Shown: positions 1-9,620 of the stretch, piece after piece
Numbering within the stretch: position 1 is the first letter of the stretch
How the letters are laid out: each line of letters begins with the position of its first letter
Assembly (NCBI RefSeq): GCF_905475395.1
Contig: NC_058341.1
Location: forward strand, 73,033,597 to 73,097,596
Direction: 5' to 3'
DNA from: Chrysoperla carnea
Taxonomy: Eukaryota; Arthropoda; Insecta; Neuroptera; Chrysopidae
DNA: 64,000 nucleotides
The notes under the pieces: generated by a model
What the model was told of the DNA's origin: nothing
The model's input: only the letters and a program-made list of their open reading frames with translations
The model's database searches: none
Program-made: the position numbers and the translations under genes

Positions 1-2
1 AT

Positions 3-80
3 AAAAAACTTTTTAAATATCCAATCTATCTTGAAAAAAAAGTAAGATATGAAAAAGGTTTTATTGAAAAGAAACCGTGA
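3..80 (+). CDS. C-terminal tail of an unidentified reading frame at the window edge
   Basis: One frame is open from the first bases to a TGA at 78-80 and reads as about 25 residues rich in Lys and aromatic residues, with a KYPIYLEKKVRYEKG stretch. The rest of the gene would lie to the left of the window. A loose resemblance to the KYP..YLVEKVL chromodomain region of the Polinton integrases here is possible but too short to trust. It could also be chance in AT-rich DNA. Confidence 0.2.
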   Translation, partial: KKLFKYPIYLEKKVRYEKGFIEKKP

Positions 81-113
81 AGAGACAGGTAACAAATTTT
101 ATCATATATATAT

Positions 114-147
114 ATTATTATTACTTATTGTTGTTCACATTTTTAAT
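114..147. repeat. 34-bp direct repeat, left copy
   Basis: The 34 bases starting ATTATTATTACTTATTG are found again, identical by eye, at 409-442. The pair flanks about 260 bases that contain a tRNA-like sequence on the minus strand. This could be a long duplication made when the intervening DNA arrived, or a small local duplication. Confidence 0.8.
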
Positions 148-271
148 TATGCACACAATATTTACATCATGGTCCGTTCGACCAACTTTGATATATAATA
201 TGTTACATTCAATCGTAAACTAATTTGACAAATGTCTAGTAATGTTAATTAAAGAGAATTGAAAAAAATAC

Positions 272-341
272 ACTCGAACCAGGACTCGAACCCGGACTTC
301 TTGGATTCATGTCAAGCGCCCTACCAATTAGGCTATTCGAG
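272..341 (-). tRNA. tRNA-like sequence 1 (probably not a functional tRNA)
   Basis: On the minus strand this folds by eye into a near-complete cloverleaf. The acceptor stem has seven pairs (ACTCGAA with TTCGAGT), the D stem is GCCT/GGGC with an AATTGGTA loop, and the T arm is CCGGG-TTCGAGT-CCTGG. The anticodon stem CTTGA/CCAAG has one mismatch and its loop CATGAAT lacks U33, so no trustworthy anticodon can be read. It lies about 140 bp upstream of the polymerase remains of Polinton A, in the same relative place and orientation as the tRNA-like sequence of Polinton B. A tRNA-derived SINE or a decayed tRNA gene are the alternatives. Confidence 0.55.
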
Positions 342-408
342 TTCTAGACACGAATGCAATTTTTTCAAATCAATGAATTTTTTTTTACTTTGTTTATCCA
401 CTTTATTT

Positions 409-442
409 ATTATTATTACTTATTGTTGTTCACATTTTTAAT
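409..442. repeat. 34-bp direct repeat, right copy
   Basis: Second copy of the repeat at 114-147. It is followed by an (AT)n tract to about 478, after which coding sequence of the Polinton A polymerase region begins. Confidence 0.8.
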
Positions 443-479
443 ATATATATATTAAAATATATATATATATATATATATA

Positions 480-2620
480 GTCTTTCTTCACGCAATTCTC
501 ATCATCACCCAACATCAAGAAGAGATGATAAACCAACATCATCTAATGATGGAGAATTTAATCTTCCTTCACGCTATTCTCACCCTTCAACATCAAGAAG
601 AGATGATGAGCCAGAATCATCTGCAGATGAAGAAGAATTTAATCATCCTTCTCACACAACATCACAAACAACAGAATTATGGCAAACAGTAACAGCGTTC
701 GAAAAAAGAGTATTTACAGGAGCACTTAGTAACCTTGAAAACAGTAACAAACTTAAAACTTGTTTTAAACATAAAGAAACATTAGTTAGGGGTAAAATTA
801 TGGAGTACTTATCATTACATACTTAATTAAAATTTCGCTTGCTATAAAATGTGATTTTATAATCAGAAAAGCTGATATGGTAGTTGTTGATACTTTTCCT
901 TCTGCATTAAAACTTTCTTCTTTTGATCATGCATCTGATTTTAAGACGTGGTATAATGAATCATTAAAAAAACTTGAAGCAAGATTGGAAGATTTTCAGT
1001 CAAGGGGGTCGAATGCTACTTTAGACAAAATATTATCTCTAGAGTTGAATATAGCAAAATTCGAACCCTTCAAGGGTGGAAGTTTTATCCCTCTGCCAAA
1101 AAAAAATATTATATAAAAGAGCTTGCGTTAACATTAAAAATGAGAATTTTTTCTGCTTTGTATGCTGTATAATTGCGCATTTTAAAAATATAGTTAAAAA
1201 TCCTCAAAATGTTACAAAATATATACCAGATTTTAATACATGCTGTATTATTGGCCATTTTAACCCATTAGAATTTAATAATCGAGAAAATTTTCCTCAA
1301 ATATATGATTTTAGAGATATTGAATTTCCAATAAAACTAAAAGACATAATCAAAGTTGAAAAAAACAATGACTTTTCGATAAATGTTTACGATTTATCTG
1401 ACTCGCATATTGTTAATGGGCCTTTATATTTAACTAGAGAAAAGAAAGAGAAACATATAAATTTACTAATGATCAGTGATGGAACTAATTTTCATTATTT
1501 CTTAATTAGAAATTTATCAAGACTCTGTTCATCTCAAATATCAAAACATGAAATTTAAAAACTATAATCGTAAATTAGCTTTACCGTTCATTGTGTACAG
1601 TGATTTCGAGTGTATATTATCTAAAGTAGATGATGTTAACAATATTTCAAATACAACCTATTTCCAACAACATATAGCATACTCTGTGACTATTCAAGTT
1701 GTTTGCTCCTATGATTCAAGCAAAAATCAATTTTTTGCTTATAGAGGAGAAAATGCATCAAAATGGTTTATTAATAAATTAAGACAAATCGCAGATGTTA
1801 TTGAGGGAATATATAAAACTAAAGAACCAATTCGCATGACTGAGGAAGATGAAATATCATTTCAATTATCTTCGGTTTGCCATATCTGTGAGAAACCGTT
1901 TCTAGAAAACGATATTAAGGTTCGTGATCACTGCCACTTAAATTCTTCGACAGTGAATCCTTTATCAAATTACAGAGGTTCTGCACACGAAAGTTGTAAT
2001 CTTTCCAAATTTCATACCAGTAATATTTCATAACGGATGCAACTATGATTAATCTATTTCTTCATGAACTTGGTTATGATGAAAGTGAAATAAAAGCGAT
2101 TTCTATTAATAGCGAGAGATACATTTCTTTTTCAAAGGAAATGAATTCATTACATGTGAGATTTATCGATTCATGTCGATTTATGCAAAGCTCGCTTGAT
2201 AGCTTGGTTAAAAATTTAGATGAAACTCAATTTCAAATTCTTGAAAATGAAATCGGAGCAACCCATCCCCATTTGGAATTATTAAAACAAAGAGGAAATT
2301 TCCCATATGATTATATTAGTGGTTGGGATAAATTGGAAGAAAACAGTTTACCGGATAAAAGTCAATTTTATAATCAACTAACAGATAGCAATATAACAGA
2401 TGAAGAATATGCACATGCCAAAGATGTTTGGAGCAAATTTAATATAAAAAATTTAGGTGAATATGCCGATCTGTATTTAAAATGTGATGTGTTACTTTTA
2501 TCATGTGTTTTCGAAAATTTTCGTGAAATTTGCTTATCAACATATGGGTTAGATCCCGCATACTATTATACAATCCCAGGGTTGACTTTTGACGCAATGT
2601 TAAAAGTCACCCAGGTTGAG
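480..2620 (+). pseudogene. DNA polymerase B of Polinton A, 5' part (broken)
   Basis: Protein-primed family B DNA polymerase that would replicate the Polinton. It aligns along the polymerase of copy B (21822-25592). The AFEKRVFTGALSNL segment matches copy B's AFKSRLRTSVIVNL, followed by the DLKKW-like N-terminal block at 877-1114, the exonuclease-like DFECIL motif near 1600, a Cys/His cluster (CHIC, DHCH, HESCN) near 1880-2005 and the KCDVLLLSCVFENF block near 2490. At least four breaks are visible: a TAA at 824-826 and frame changes near 840, 1114, 1555 and 2035. The gene is then cut by the Mutator-like element; its 9-bp target duplication lies in this gene, and the frame resumes at 8042. It is non-functional. 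Confidence 0.85.
2612..2620. repeat. 9-bp target-site duplication, left
   Basis: CAGGTTGAG here and at 8042-8050 immediately flanks the inverted repeats of the Mutator-like element. Nine base pairs is the usual MULE duplication length. One copy is native polymerase sequence. Confidence 0.93.
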
Positions 2621-3062
2621 ATGTGTAGGAACTTAGCAGGGGAATTTTCGAATTTAAAAAAAAGAAAAGTTGTGCTAGATTGTGCTAGAATTGTGCTACA
2701 ATGTGCCGCCGAGAAAATTCGAAAATTCAAAAAAATAGAGAAATGGCGGCCAAAAATTAAATTTTACCTCAGCAGGGGAATTTTCGAATTTAAAAAAAAG
2801 AAAAGTTGTGCTATATTGTGCTAGAGTTGTGCTGCAATGTGCCGTCGAGAAAATTGGAAAATTCGGAAAAATACAGAAATGGGAGCCAAAAATAGTTTTT
2901 TTCGTTAGCAGGAACTTAGCAGGGGAATTTTCGAATTTAAAAAAAAGAAAAACTGTGCTAGATTGTGCTAGAGTTGTGCTGCAATGTGCCGTTGAGAAAA
3001 TTGAAAAATTCGAAAAAATACAGAAATGGGAGCCAAAAATAAAATTTTTATTTTGTATGTAT
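2621..3062 (+). repeat. Left terminal inverted repeat of the Mutator-like element
   Basis: Three tandem units begin near 2627, 2770 and 2908. Each contains AGCAGGGGAATTTTCG, an A-rich AAAAGAAAA tract, a run of TTGTGCTAGA-like 9-10 bp submotifs and a GAGAAAATT...AGAAATGG...CCAAAAAT segment. The block is matched in reverse at 7604-8041. Open frames seen on either strand inside it are by-products of the repeat. Confidence 0.88.
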
Positions 3063-3595
3063 GTGTTTATCACATGTATGAATGTATTGTGTATAACAAA
3101 TACAACACATTTAATATTATATATGACTATTGGTTCTTAATAGTGCCTGTCCTTGAAATGTACATTTGTTTTGTCTCAACTAATTCAAAAAAGTACCTTA
3201 TGAAGACATCGCTTACTATTAAAATATTAACTGATATATATTTTTGATGTTCACATAATTTCATTTACTGTTTGCGTATCAATACTTGTACTTCTTTGTT
3301 TTTATTAACAAATCAAAATTTTCTTCTGTTGATGTTTTAGATATATTCGATTTTATTAAAGACAATTTTCGTTTTAATTAAGTATCCTGTTTTTCTTTTT
3401 TGGTTTTTTGTTATTTGTTTTGGTAGTTTTTTGTGATTATTTTAAAGAGAGTTTTCATTTTCATTTAGAATTCAGTTTTTTTGTTTTGTTTTGCTTTGTT
3501 TTTGTTTTGTTTTGCTTTGTTTTTGTTTTTTTTTTTAATATTTTTTTTTGTTTATACGTGTATGGTATTTTTTTTTAAATCTTTAATTTATAATC
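3063..3595 (+). promoter_or_regulatory. 5' flank of the transposase gene (T-rich)
   Basis: There is no gene here. The stretch is strongly T-rich and contains a TTTTG/CTTTG tandem repeat at about 3478-3535. It must hold the promoter of the transposase gene, but I cannot assign specific promoter elements. Confidence 0.35.
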
Positions 3596-6500
3596 ATGGA
3601 AAAACCACGTCCTCTTTTTATAATGCAATTAATAGAATTATTGAAATCATCAAAATTTGAAGTAGTTTCTGATAAGGGGAAAATTTTACCTCCAAAAAGT
3701 GAAGTTTACATAAAACTTTCTGAAGCTATGGAAGACTCTTTCCGTAAAAAACCTAAGTATATTTATACAATTCTTTTAGAGAATAGATATGATATTTTGA
3801 CGGAGATATTGGAATCCCGAAATATCGTTGATAATGCCGAAAAAATCGACTCTAGTAATGACTCTATGAACTCCACGTTGGATGCAGTCATTGAATTCGA
3901 AGTTGATTTGCCTGAGTTCTGGTCCGATATTGTCCCTGAATCTATTATTTATAATTTTCAAAGAAAAGGAAAATATGAATTGCGACGATTAAAGCGGCAT
4001 GCATGGACACATGCATTGTATGATGCTATATATGCTGAAGTTAAGATACCTTGTGCAATAAATTTTAAATATAATGAAATATCTGACTCAGGAGTGTTTC
4101 TAAAAGTCATTGGGGATTGCCCAGATTGTAAAGCTCATTTTGTCGGCCAAGTCGTTAATTTACCTCAACAGAAGGATTCAATTAAGATGGAATGCTTTAT
4201 TTATGAGTTTGATCGATCGGTAAAACATTCTACCAAAAGACAGTTGAAAGGAGAGCGTAGACAAAAAGTTGCGAGGGAAATGGTTGATGGAAATTTTATA
4301 CCTAGTACTTGGAGGCGAAAAGAAGGCGATCGTTTGATAGATTGTATTGGGGATGATGAACCAGCGCACCTACCCAGTTCTCAAGTTCTTGGAAAAGCTA
4401 AAATGCAAATAAGAGATAAAATGCTTGGATTGATAAAAACCAATAACATTTTCGAAAGCTTTGAAAATATGAAATTTGGTACCAAGTACGGGACAGCAAT
4501 TCATTCTGTCGGCTTTATAGAATTTTTTGTGCATTACTGGTCCAGAGAACAACTTGCAGTCTATAAAAAATTTCATAACACATTATATATCGACGGAACT
4601 GGTTCGGTAGTACGTCCTATTAAAAGACCTAATGATTATAGTCCCCATATTTATCTTTATCAAGCCGTATGTCAAGCTAATAATAGAACTGTACCTGTTT
4701 TCCAAATGCTCTCTGCTGAACACCATACTGACGCAATTTCTAAATGGCTCTTGGAGTTTTTGAGAATAGGAGCCAAGCAGGTATCTTCATTTCCTTTGCC
4801 TGAAGAAGTAGTAACTGACTTTGACAAAGCCCTACTTGGCAGTGTTGCTAGAGTTTTTGCACAAAAAGCAAGTTTAAAAGAATATTTATCATCATGTTTT
4901 GAATTTTTAACCGGCACAATCAAGAATGCACCTATATGTATACTTCGTCTTGATATTTGTCATTTTATTAACATGATATCAAGGTGGAAATGTTATAGTG
5001 GAACTCCATATGGTGCAAAATCGATGTTGATCAGATCAGTTGCTCTATTGCGTCAACAAGAAACTTTAGATGCGTTTGAAAAAGTTGCTGAGGACATTTT
5101 TTTGCTTGTTTTAAGTCGTAATGGGGATAGTTTCAGCTTATCCGACAATGCGAGGATTCGTTTAACATCATCAATTAAGGGAACTCCAGTTGAAGAAATA
5201 ACGGATTATCCAGCTCAGGAAGATGTTTTACTAGAGAAAGATATTGAAATTCCAACTGAAAACTCCCTTGGCTTTCAAAAATTACAAAAAACGACAAAAT
5301 ATCAGGAGCTTTTAAATTCATATGGAAATGAAGACTCGAACATTTGGCAATGGAGCAAAAATTTATATGACAAGTGCCTTGAAAAAATTAAAAGTGAAGC
5401 AAAAAGCGATCTTGGACATGTCAACGGATTTTATAATCCAAAATTTGCGAGCTACTTGACGTCTTTGTTGCCATATTTTCCAATTTTTTCCGAAATAATG
5501 CGAAAAGCTACTGGCCGTGGTTCAGTTAACGCAACTTCAGCAGCTGTAGAATCAGAGTTTAATGATTTAAAACATCGAACATTAATTAATGAACAACACC
5601 CACTACGCGCAGACAGATTTGTGGCTACCCATTTGATGTCACTGCCTGGGAAAATAAAATTAGCAATGGCTGGCCAAACCGAAGCAGTCGCATTTTCGAA
5701 AAAGGAATTAACGAAATCAAATATAAAAACTGCGAATATAATTCATGTAGAACATGGAGACAAAATAAAAGAGACTGAAATTGAAAGTGAAGAAAAAGAA
5801 TTTGAAGACCAGAAAACCTTCAAATTGCGATTAAGCAGCTCAGATGAAAAAATTTCTGGCAGTGATGTCAATGAAGTAGAAAAATATCCTGATGAATATT
5901 CCAAAAACATCGATTTAGAGCCAAGCCAGAAATCGAGAGCCGTTTCATCAACAACATTAAAAGACGAACATGTTAACGAAGCAATATTGGAATTAAAGGA
6001 ACAGCACAATTGGCGAAATAAAAATAAATCAACAAAAAAATCTAAATATGTAAAAGCATGCCCACAGTTTGATTCATCAAATATTGGGAAATACACTTCC
6101 TTGACTTTAATACTTAACGGTAATAATTGCAAAATTGTACGTGATGGATCAAAATTCATCAATGTCGAAAATACTTGTGCATTTGATAGTGTCTGTCAGA
6201 TTTTGGCAATGGCTGCATGCAATAGCCCAAGCTACCAAAAAATTGTAGAAGAAGGTAGAGCAGGCATGCATACATGCATACAAACATTGGTAAAAAAAGG
6301 TCTATGCGCACAATTTTATAAAGAGCGTGCAAAAATATTGCTAAATATTTCACAATTAGTCCACCATATTACACAAAATATCATTACGCTTCAAGCTGAA
6401 TGCAACATCGCAAACTTGATAACTGAATTGTTCTACTCTCTACCAAGTCGAACATGTGAATGTAAATGTTCAAAATGTGGTACTCGCACATTCCAAACTA

Positions 6501-6910
6501 ACGTATTTATAAGCATTAATTATAGTCCATTACTTTCCAATGGAATAAAATCCTTAGAAGAAGCAGTATCGATGGGTAAATATAATACCCCAAACTGTTG
6601 TGAATTATCACAATTACAAAATGTTAAGTACGGACCGCATTTATTTTTCGAAGTTGACATTGGTAGGAATGTAAAAGAAGCCCTAAGTAATGTTCCAAAA
6701 TTTGTAACCATAGGTGGTGCTCAATATAACCTAGCTGGAGTTATTGAGTATAAAGGCTCTATTAGTGTGAATTCTGTTGGGCATTACATTGGCTATTATT
6801 GGACTGGAAACGTATGGCTTAAATATGATGATATTTCCCGAATCAAAAACATACCGCAAGTCGATGACTCCCATGAAGTTAATATTCATATTTGTGTATA
6901 TACAATTTAA
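3596..6910 (+). CDS. Mutator-like transposase fused to a USP-like cysteine protease domain
   Basis: This intact 1104-residue frame starts at the ATG following TTTATAATC. Residues about 300-680 look like a MULE DDE transposase: D333 in YIDGTGS, D408 (and D410) in VVTDFDKALL, a RLDICHFI motif between them, and E652 in AAVESEFNDLKHR. Residues about 700-830 are acidic, Lys/Glu-rich and probably disordered. The C-terminus (about 845-1104) resembles peptidase family C19 (ubiquitin-specific protease): Cys box NTCAFDSVCQIL with C861, a CxCxxC zinc-type cluster (CECKCSKC), and His box GHYIGYYW with H1063 followed by W.KYDD (D1078/D1079). Inference: a transposase carrying a deubiquitinase-like domain that could protect itself from host turnover or edit host ubiquitin marks. 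It is the only gene of the element and has no visible intron or stop. Confidence 0.85.
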   Translation: MEKPRPLFIMQLIELLKSSKFEVVSDKGKILPPKSEVYIKLSEAMEDSFRKKPKYIYTILLENRYDILTEILESRNIVDNAEKIDSSNDSMNSTLDAVIEFEVDLPEFWSDIVPESIIYNFQRKGKYELRRLKRHAWTHALYDAIYAEVKIPCAINFKYNEISDSGVFLKVIGDCPDCKAHFVGQVVNLPQQKDSIKMECFIYEFDRSVKHSTKRQLKGERRQKVAREMVDGNFIPSTWRRKEGDRLIDCIGDDEPAHLPSSQVLGKAKMQIRDKMLGLIKTNNIFESFENMKFGTKYGTAIHSVGFIEFFVHYWSREQLAVYKKFHNTLYIDGTGSVVRPIKRPNDYSPHIYLYQAVCQANNRTVPVFQMLSAEHHTDAISKWLLEFLRIGAKQVSSFPLPEEVVTDFDKALLGSVARVFAQKASLKEYLSSCFEFLTGTIKNAPICILRLDICHFINMISRWKCYSGTPYGAKSMLIRSVALLRQQETLDAFEKVAEDIFLLVLSRNGDSFSLSDNARIRLTSSIKGTPVEEITDYPAQEDVLLEKDIEIPTENSLGFQKLQKTTKYQELLNSYGNEDSNIWQWSKNLYDKCLEKIKSEAKSDLGHVNGFYNPKFASYLTSLLPYFPIFSEIMRKATGRGSVNATSAAVESEFNDLKHRTLINEQHPLRADRFVATHLMSLPGKIKLAMAGQTEAVAFSKKELTKSNIKTANIIHVEHGDKIKETEIESEEKEFEDQKTFKLRLSSSDEKISGSDVNEVEKYPDEYSKNIDLEPSQKSRAVSSTTLKDEHVNEAILELKEQHNWRNKNKSTKKSKYVKACPQFDSSNIGKYTSLTLILNGNNCKIVRDGSKFINVENTCAFDSVCQILAMAACNSPSYQKIVEEGRAGMHTCIQTLVKKGLCAQFYKERAKILLNISQLVHHITQNIITLQAECNIANLITELFYSLPSRTCECKCSKCGTRTFQTNVFISINYSPLLSNGIKSLEEAVSMGKYNTPNCCELSQLQNVKYGPHLFFEVDIGRNVKEALSNVPKFVTIGGAQYNLAGVIEYKGSISVNSVGHYIGYYWTGNVWLKYDDISRIKNIPQVDDSHEVNIHICVYTI

Positions 6911-7603
6911 AATATATATCGAAGCATACACCCCAATTAACCTCCAATTAGATATCCTCAATAAATCAAACGACTACAATCCCATGCTAAAAATTGCGGA
7001 TAAAATATTTCGGTAAGACTTTTGTCTAATTAACTTTGAATACTTATGAAGATCTATTATCCATCAACATCGGCAATTTCTAGCGCTAGGGCGAGATACC
7101 AAGAAGTGTATAATTCATATTATCAACTGTACTCACCTGTACCTCACAAAACTGACGCTATTAGAGTTACATGAAACTAACTTTACCATAAAGGAGCTTT
7201 TTTTCAACATGATTTCTGGTAGGTCATTTTACCCGGAAAAGCATTTTGACATGGGTTGAAAGTCTAAAACGGAAAAATTAGATATTTTATGCTTAAACAT
7301 CAATCAATATTAAAGCATTTTTCACAATATCATCAGAGCTATCTTTTAACTATCGTATTTTGATAGAATGTGATTTTCCTAATTAAACTTAAAATTAAAG
7401 TTAATACATTTATAAATTTAAGGTAAATAATAAATTGCCTAATAGAAGAAATATACATTGCATATGTATGTGCGAACCAATTAAAATTATGTTTGTATTA
7501 ACAATGTACACGTATTGACACACACAGGCATTTGTTATATAGGTGTACAACTACAGAGAAAAATAATACATGAACAATATCAATTTATATTTATATACAA
7601 TAC
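6911..7603. other. 3' non-coding part of the Mutator-like element
   Basis: AT-rich sequence between the transposase stop and the right inverted repeat. I see no gene, and no clear polyadenylation signal that stands out from the AT background. Confidence 0.5.
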
Positions 7604-8041
7604 ATACAAACAAAAATTTTATTTTTGGCTGCCATTTCTGTATTTTTTCGAATTTTTCAATTTTCTCAACGGCACATTGCAGCACAACTCTAGCACAATC
7701 TAGCACAGTTTTTCTTTTTTTTAAATTCGAAAATTCCCCTGCTAAGTTCCTGCTAACGAAAAAACTATTTTTGGCTCCCATTTCTGTATTTTTCCGAATT
7801 TTCCAATTTTCTCGACGGCACATTGCAGCACAACTCTAGCACAATATAGCACAACTTTTCTTTTTTTTAAATTCGAAAATTTCCCTGCTGAGGTAAAATT
7901 TAATTTTTGGCCGCCATTTCTCTATTTTTTTGAATTTTCGAATTTTCTCGACGGCACATTGTAGCACACAACTCTAGCACAATATAGCACAACTTTTCTT
8001 TTTTTTAAATTCGAAAATTCCCCTGCTAAGTTCCTACACAT
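7604..8041 (-). repeat. Right terminal inverted repeat of the Mutator-like element
   Basis: Reverse complement of 2621-3062 with a few substitutions and small indels (for example CACACAACTC near 7965 and TTTCCCTGC near 7880). It ends CCCTGCTAAGTTCCTACACAT at 8041, next to the second copy of the 9-bp duplication. Confidence 0.88.
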
Positions 8042-8761
8042 CAGGTTGAGTTGGATTTAATAACAGATATCAACATTTTAAATTTTGTAGAAAATTCTAT
8101 TAGAGGTGGTTTAACCGTTTCAGTAAAAAGATATGCTGAAAGTAACGTTCCACATTCACATGATTATAATCCAAATTTACCGGAAAGTTATATTGTTTAT
8201 TTAGATGCAAATAATCTCTATGGATTAGTCATGTCCCAACCTCTTCCAAAATGTGATTTTAAATTTCTCTCTCCTCTAGAATTACAGAATTTTAATATCA
8301 ATACTGATGTGAATGGAGAGTATGGTTACTTCTTAGAGGTAGATATTACCTATCCCCCAGACTTACATGAGTCTCAAAACGATTTTCCTTTGTTGCCTGA
8401 ACATAGAGTTATTAATAAACACAAGAAATTGGTTACAACTTTTTATGATAAAAAGAAATATATTGTGCATTTAAAAAATTTACAGCAAGCATTAAAATAT
8501 GGCTTAAAATTAACTGCTAGACACAGAATTTTACGTTTTCGTCAATCATTGTGGTTAAAAAAATACATTGATTTGAATACAGAGAAGAGAACTAATGCTA
8601 GGAATTCTTTCGAAAAAGACTTCTTTAAATTAATGAATAACGCAATGTTTGGTAAAACTATGGAATCTGTTCGCAAAAGAAGAAAGTGTAATCTACTTGT
8701 AAAATATTATGGGAAAAATGGAATAAGTAATTTGATCAGTTCTATACTCGAAATAATCTAG
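8042..8761 (+). pseudogene. DNA polymerase B of Polinton A, 3' part (truncated)
   Basis: This resumes the polymerase after the Mutator-like element, starting with the second copy of the target duplication. It contains the DANNLYGLVMSQPLP palm motif (copy B has DVNGMYAWAMQQCLP) and KLMNNAMFGKTMESVRKR. It stops at 8761 just before the region that in copy B holds the YTDTDS catalytic motif, so the last roughly 250 residues are lost and the enzyme would be dead even without the transposon. Confidence 0.85.
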
Positions 8762-8870
8762 GGAGAAATGTTTTATATAATTACAATAGTTTTCAGAAAA
8801 ATTGACCAATTTGTGGGCACCTCTGTCTAGCGTTTTTACTTCATATAACAAATAGCTAAAACTTATTAAT

Positions 8871-9541
8871 ATGTCTTACATATTTTCGTTGAAAGGTAAT
8901 CAATCTGAAATAAAACAAGATTTTTTCCCAACAATTCAGTTAGATGGTAATTATTCCTGTGGAATGGTAAAGTTTCATAGCATATAATTTGATTCCCAAC
9001 ATTGGACCTGAAAACAACCACTTTAAATATGGTAGTACATTGTATTATGTACCAACAGGTAGTTATGAAATGGAGACGCTTATTAAACTGCTTGAGAAAG
9101 AATTTCCATCAATCAAGTTTTCGATAAACTTAAATACGTTTCAAGTTGAAATTAGAGGAAAATACACCATTCATTTCGAAGTAGAAAATTCAATTGCAAA
9201 AGTATTTGGATTTTCAAAAAAAAAATAAAATAAAACCTGAGATTAACCTTACATCAGATTTGACTATAGAAATTAGTACTGTAAATACAATTCGGATATT
9301 ATGTAATATTGTCGAGGGTGCATATTTTCAGGGTGAAAAGTTAGCGATACTACATGAATCGCCAATTATGGTTGATACTGGTTTTCACATTGTTGACATT
9401 CCTAATGAAATCATATATTTACCAGTTAACACTAGAGAAATAAGTCAGTTGGTAATCAACCTTGTAGATCAAGAGAATCGTCCGATAAATTTCAGAGGGG
9501 AAGAGATTCTTGTACGATTGCATCTAAGAAAAAATGATTGA
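8871..9541 (+). pseudogene. Penton/minor capsid protein of Polinton A (frameshifted)
   Basis: Homologue of the intact penton-type gene at 31370-32098. The start ATGTCTTACATA at 8871 leads into a DFFPTIQLDGNY segment matching DYFPPIDLGSKNY of copy B. The frame breaks near 8980, continues in a second frame to about 9226 (YYVPTGSYEME), then in a third (PNEIIYLPVNTREIS and INFRGEEILVRLHL) to 9541. Two frame changes make it a pseudogene. Its abrupt position 110 bp after the truncated polymerase marks the internal deletion of copy A. Confidence 0.82.
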
Positions 9542-9620
9542 CTTTAATAATAACTTCAATAAATATTTGAGTCCACCACCAAAATGTAAATCACTTGATT
9601 TAATAGTTTTAAAACAATGA
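9534..9620 (+). CDS. Short overlapping frame between penton and major capsid (copy A)
   Basis: A 28-codon frame begins inside the end of the penton remnant and stops at TGA 9618-9620, overlapping the capsid ATG at 9617 as ATGA. Its end (KCKSLDLIVLKQ) resembles the end of the 54-aa frame at the same place in copy B (EFLKSLGLVLKNN). The conserved position supports a real small Polinton gene, here shortened. Confidence 0.45.
   Translation: MIDFNNNFNKYLSPPPKCKSLDLIVLKQ

Larger units (their letters stand above)
2621..8041 (+). mobile_element. Mutator-like DNA transposon (5.4 kb, complete ends)
   Basis: The element begins ATGTGTAGGAACTTAGCAGG and ends with its reverse complement, is flanked by a perfect 9-bp duplication, and carries one large intact gene (3596-6910). 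Its inverted repeats are about 440 bp long and are themselves made of three tandem units of about 140 bp each. Long repeat-built inverted termini, a 9-bp duplication and a DDE transposase with a MULE-like signature together place it in the Mutator superfamily. Removing it would leave the Polinton A polymerase frame continuous across the site, so it arrived in already integrated Polinton DNA. Confidence 0.9.

Noticed and set aside
272..341. Functional tRNA gene
   Set aside because: The anticodon loop lacks U33 and the anticodon stem is mismatched. Kept only as a tRNA-like sequence.
2696..3140. Open frames on both strands in the left inverted repeat of the MULE (and 7515-7839 in the right one)
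   Set aside because: They arise from the tandem units of the inverted repeat, mirror each other between the two ends and have no independent protein character.
5743..6162. Minus-strand frame of 139 codons
   Set aside because: Antisense of the acidic linker of the MULE transposase; a composition artefact.
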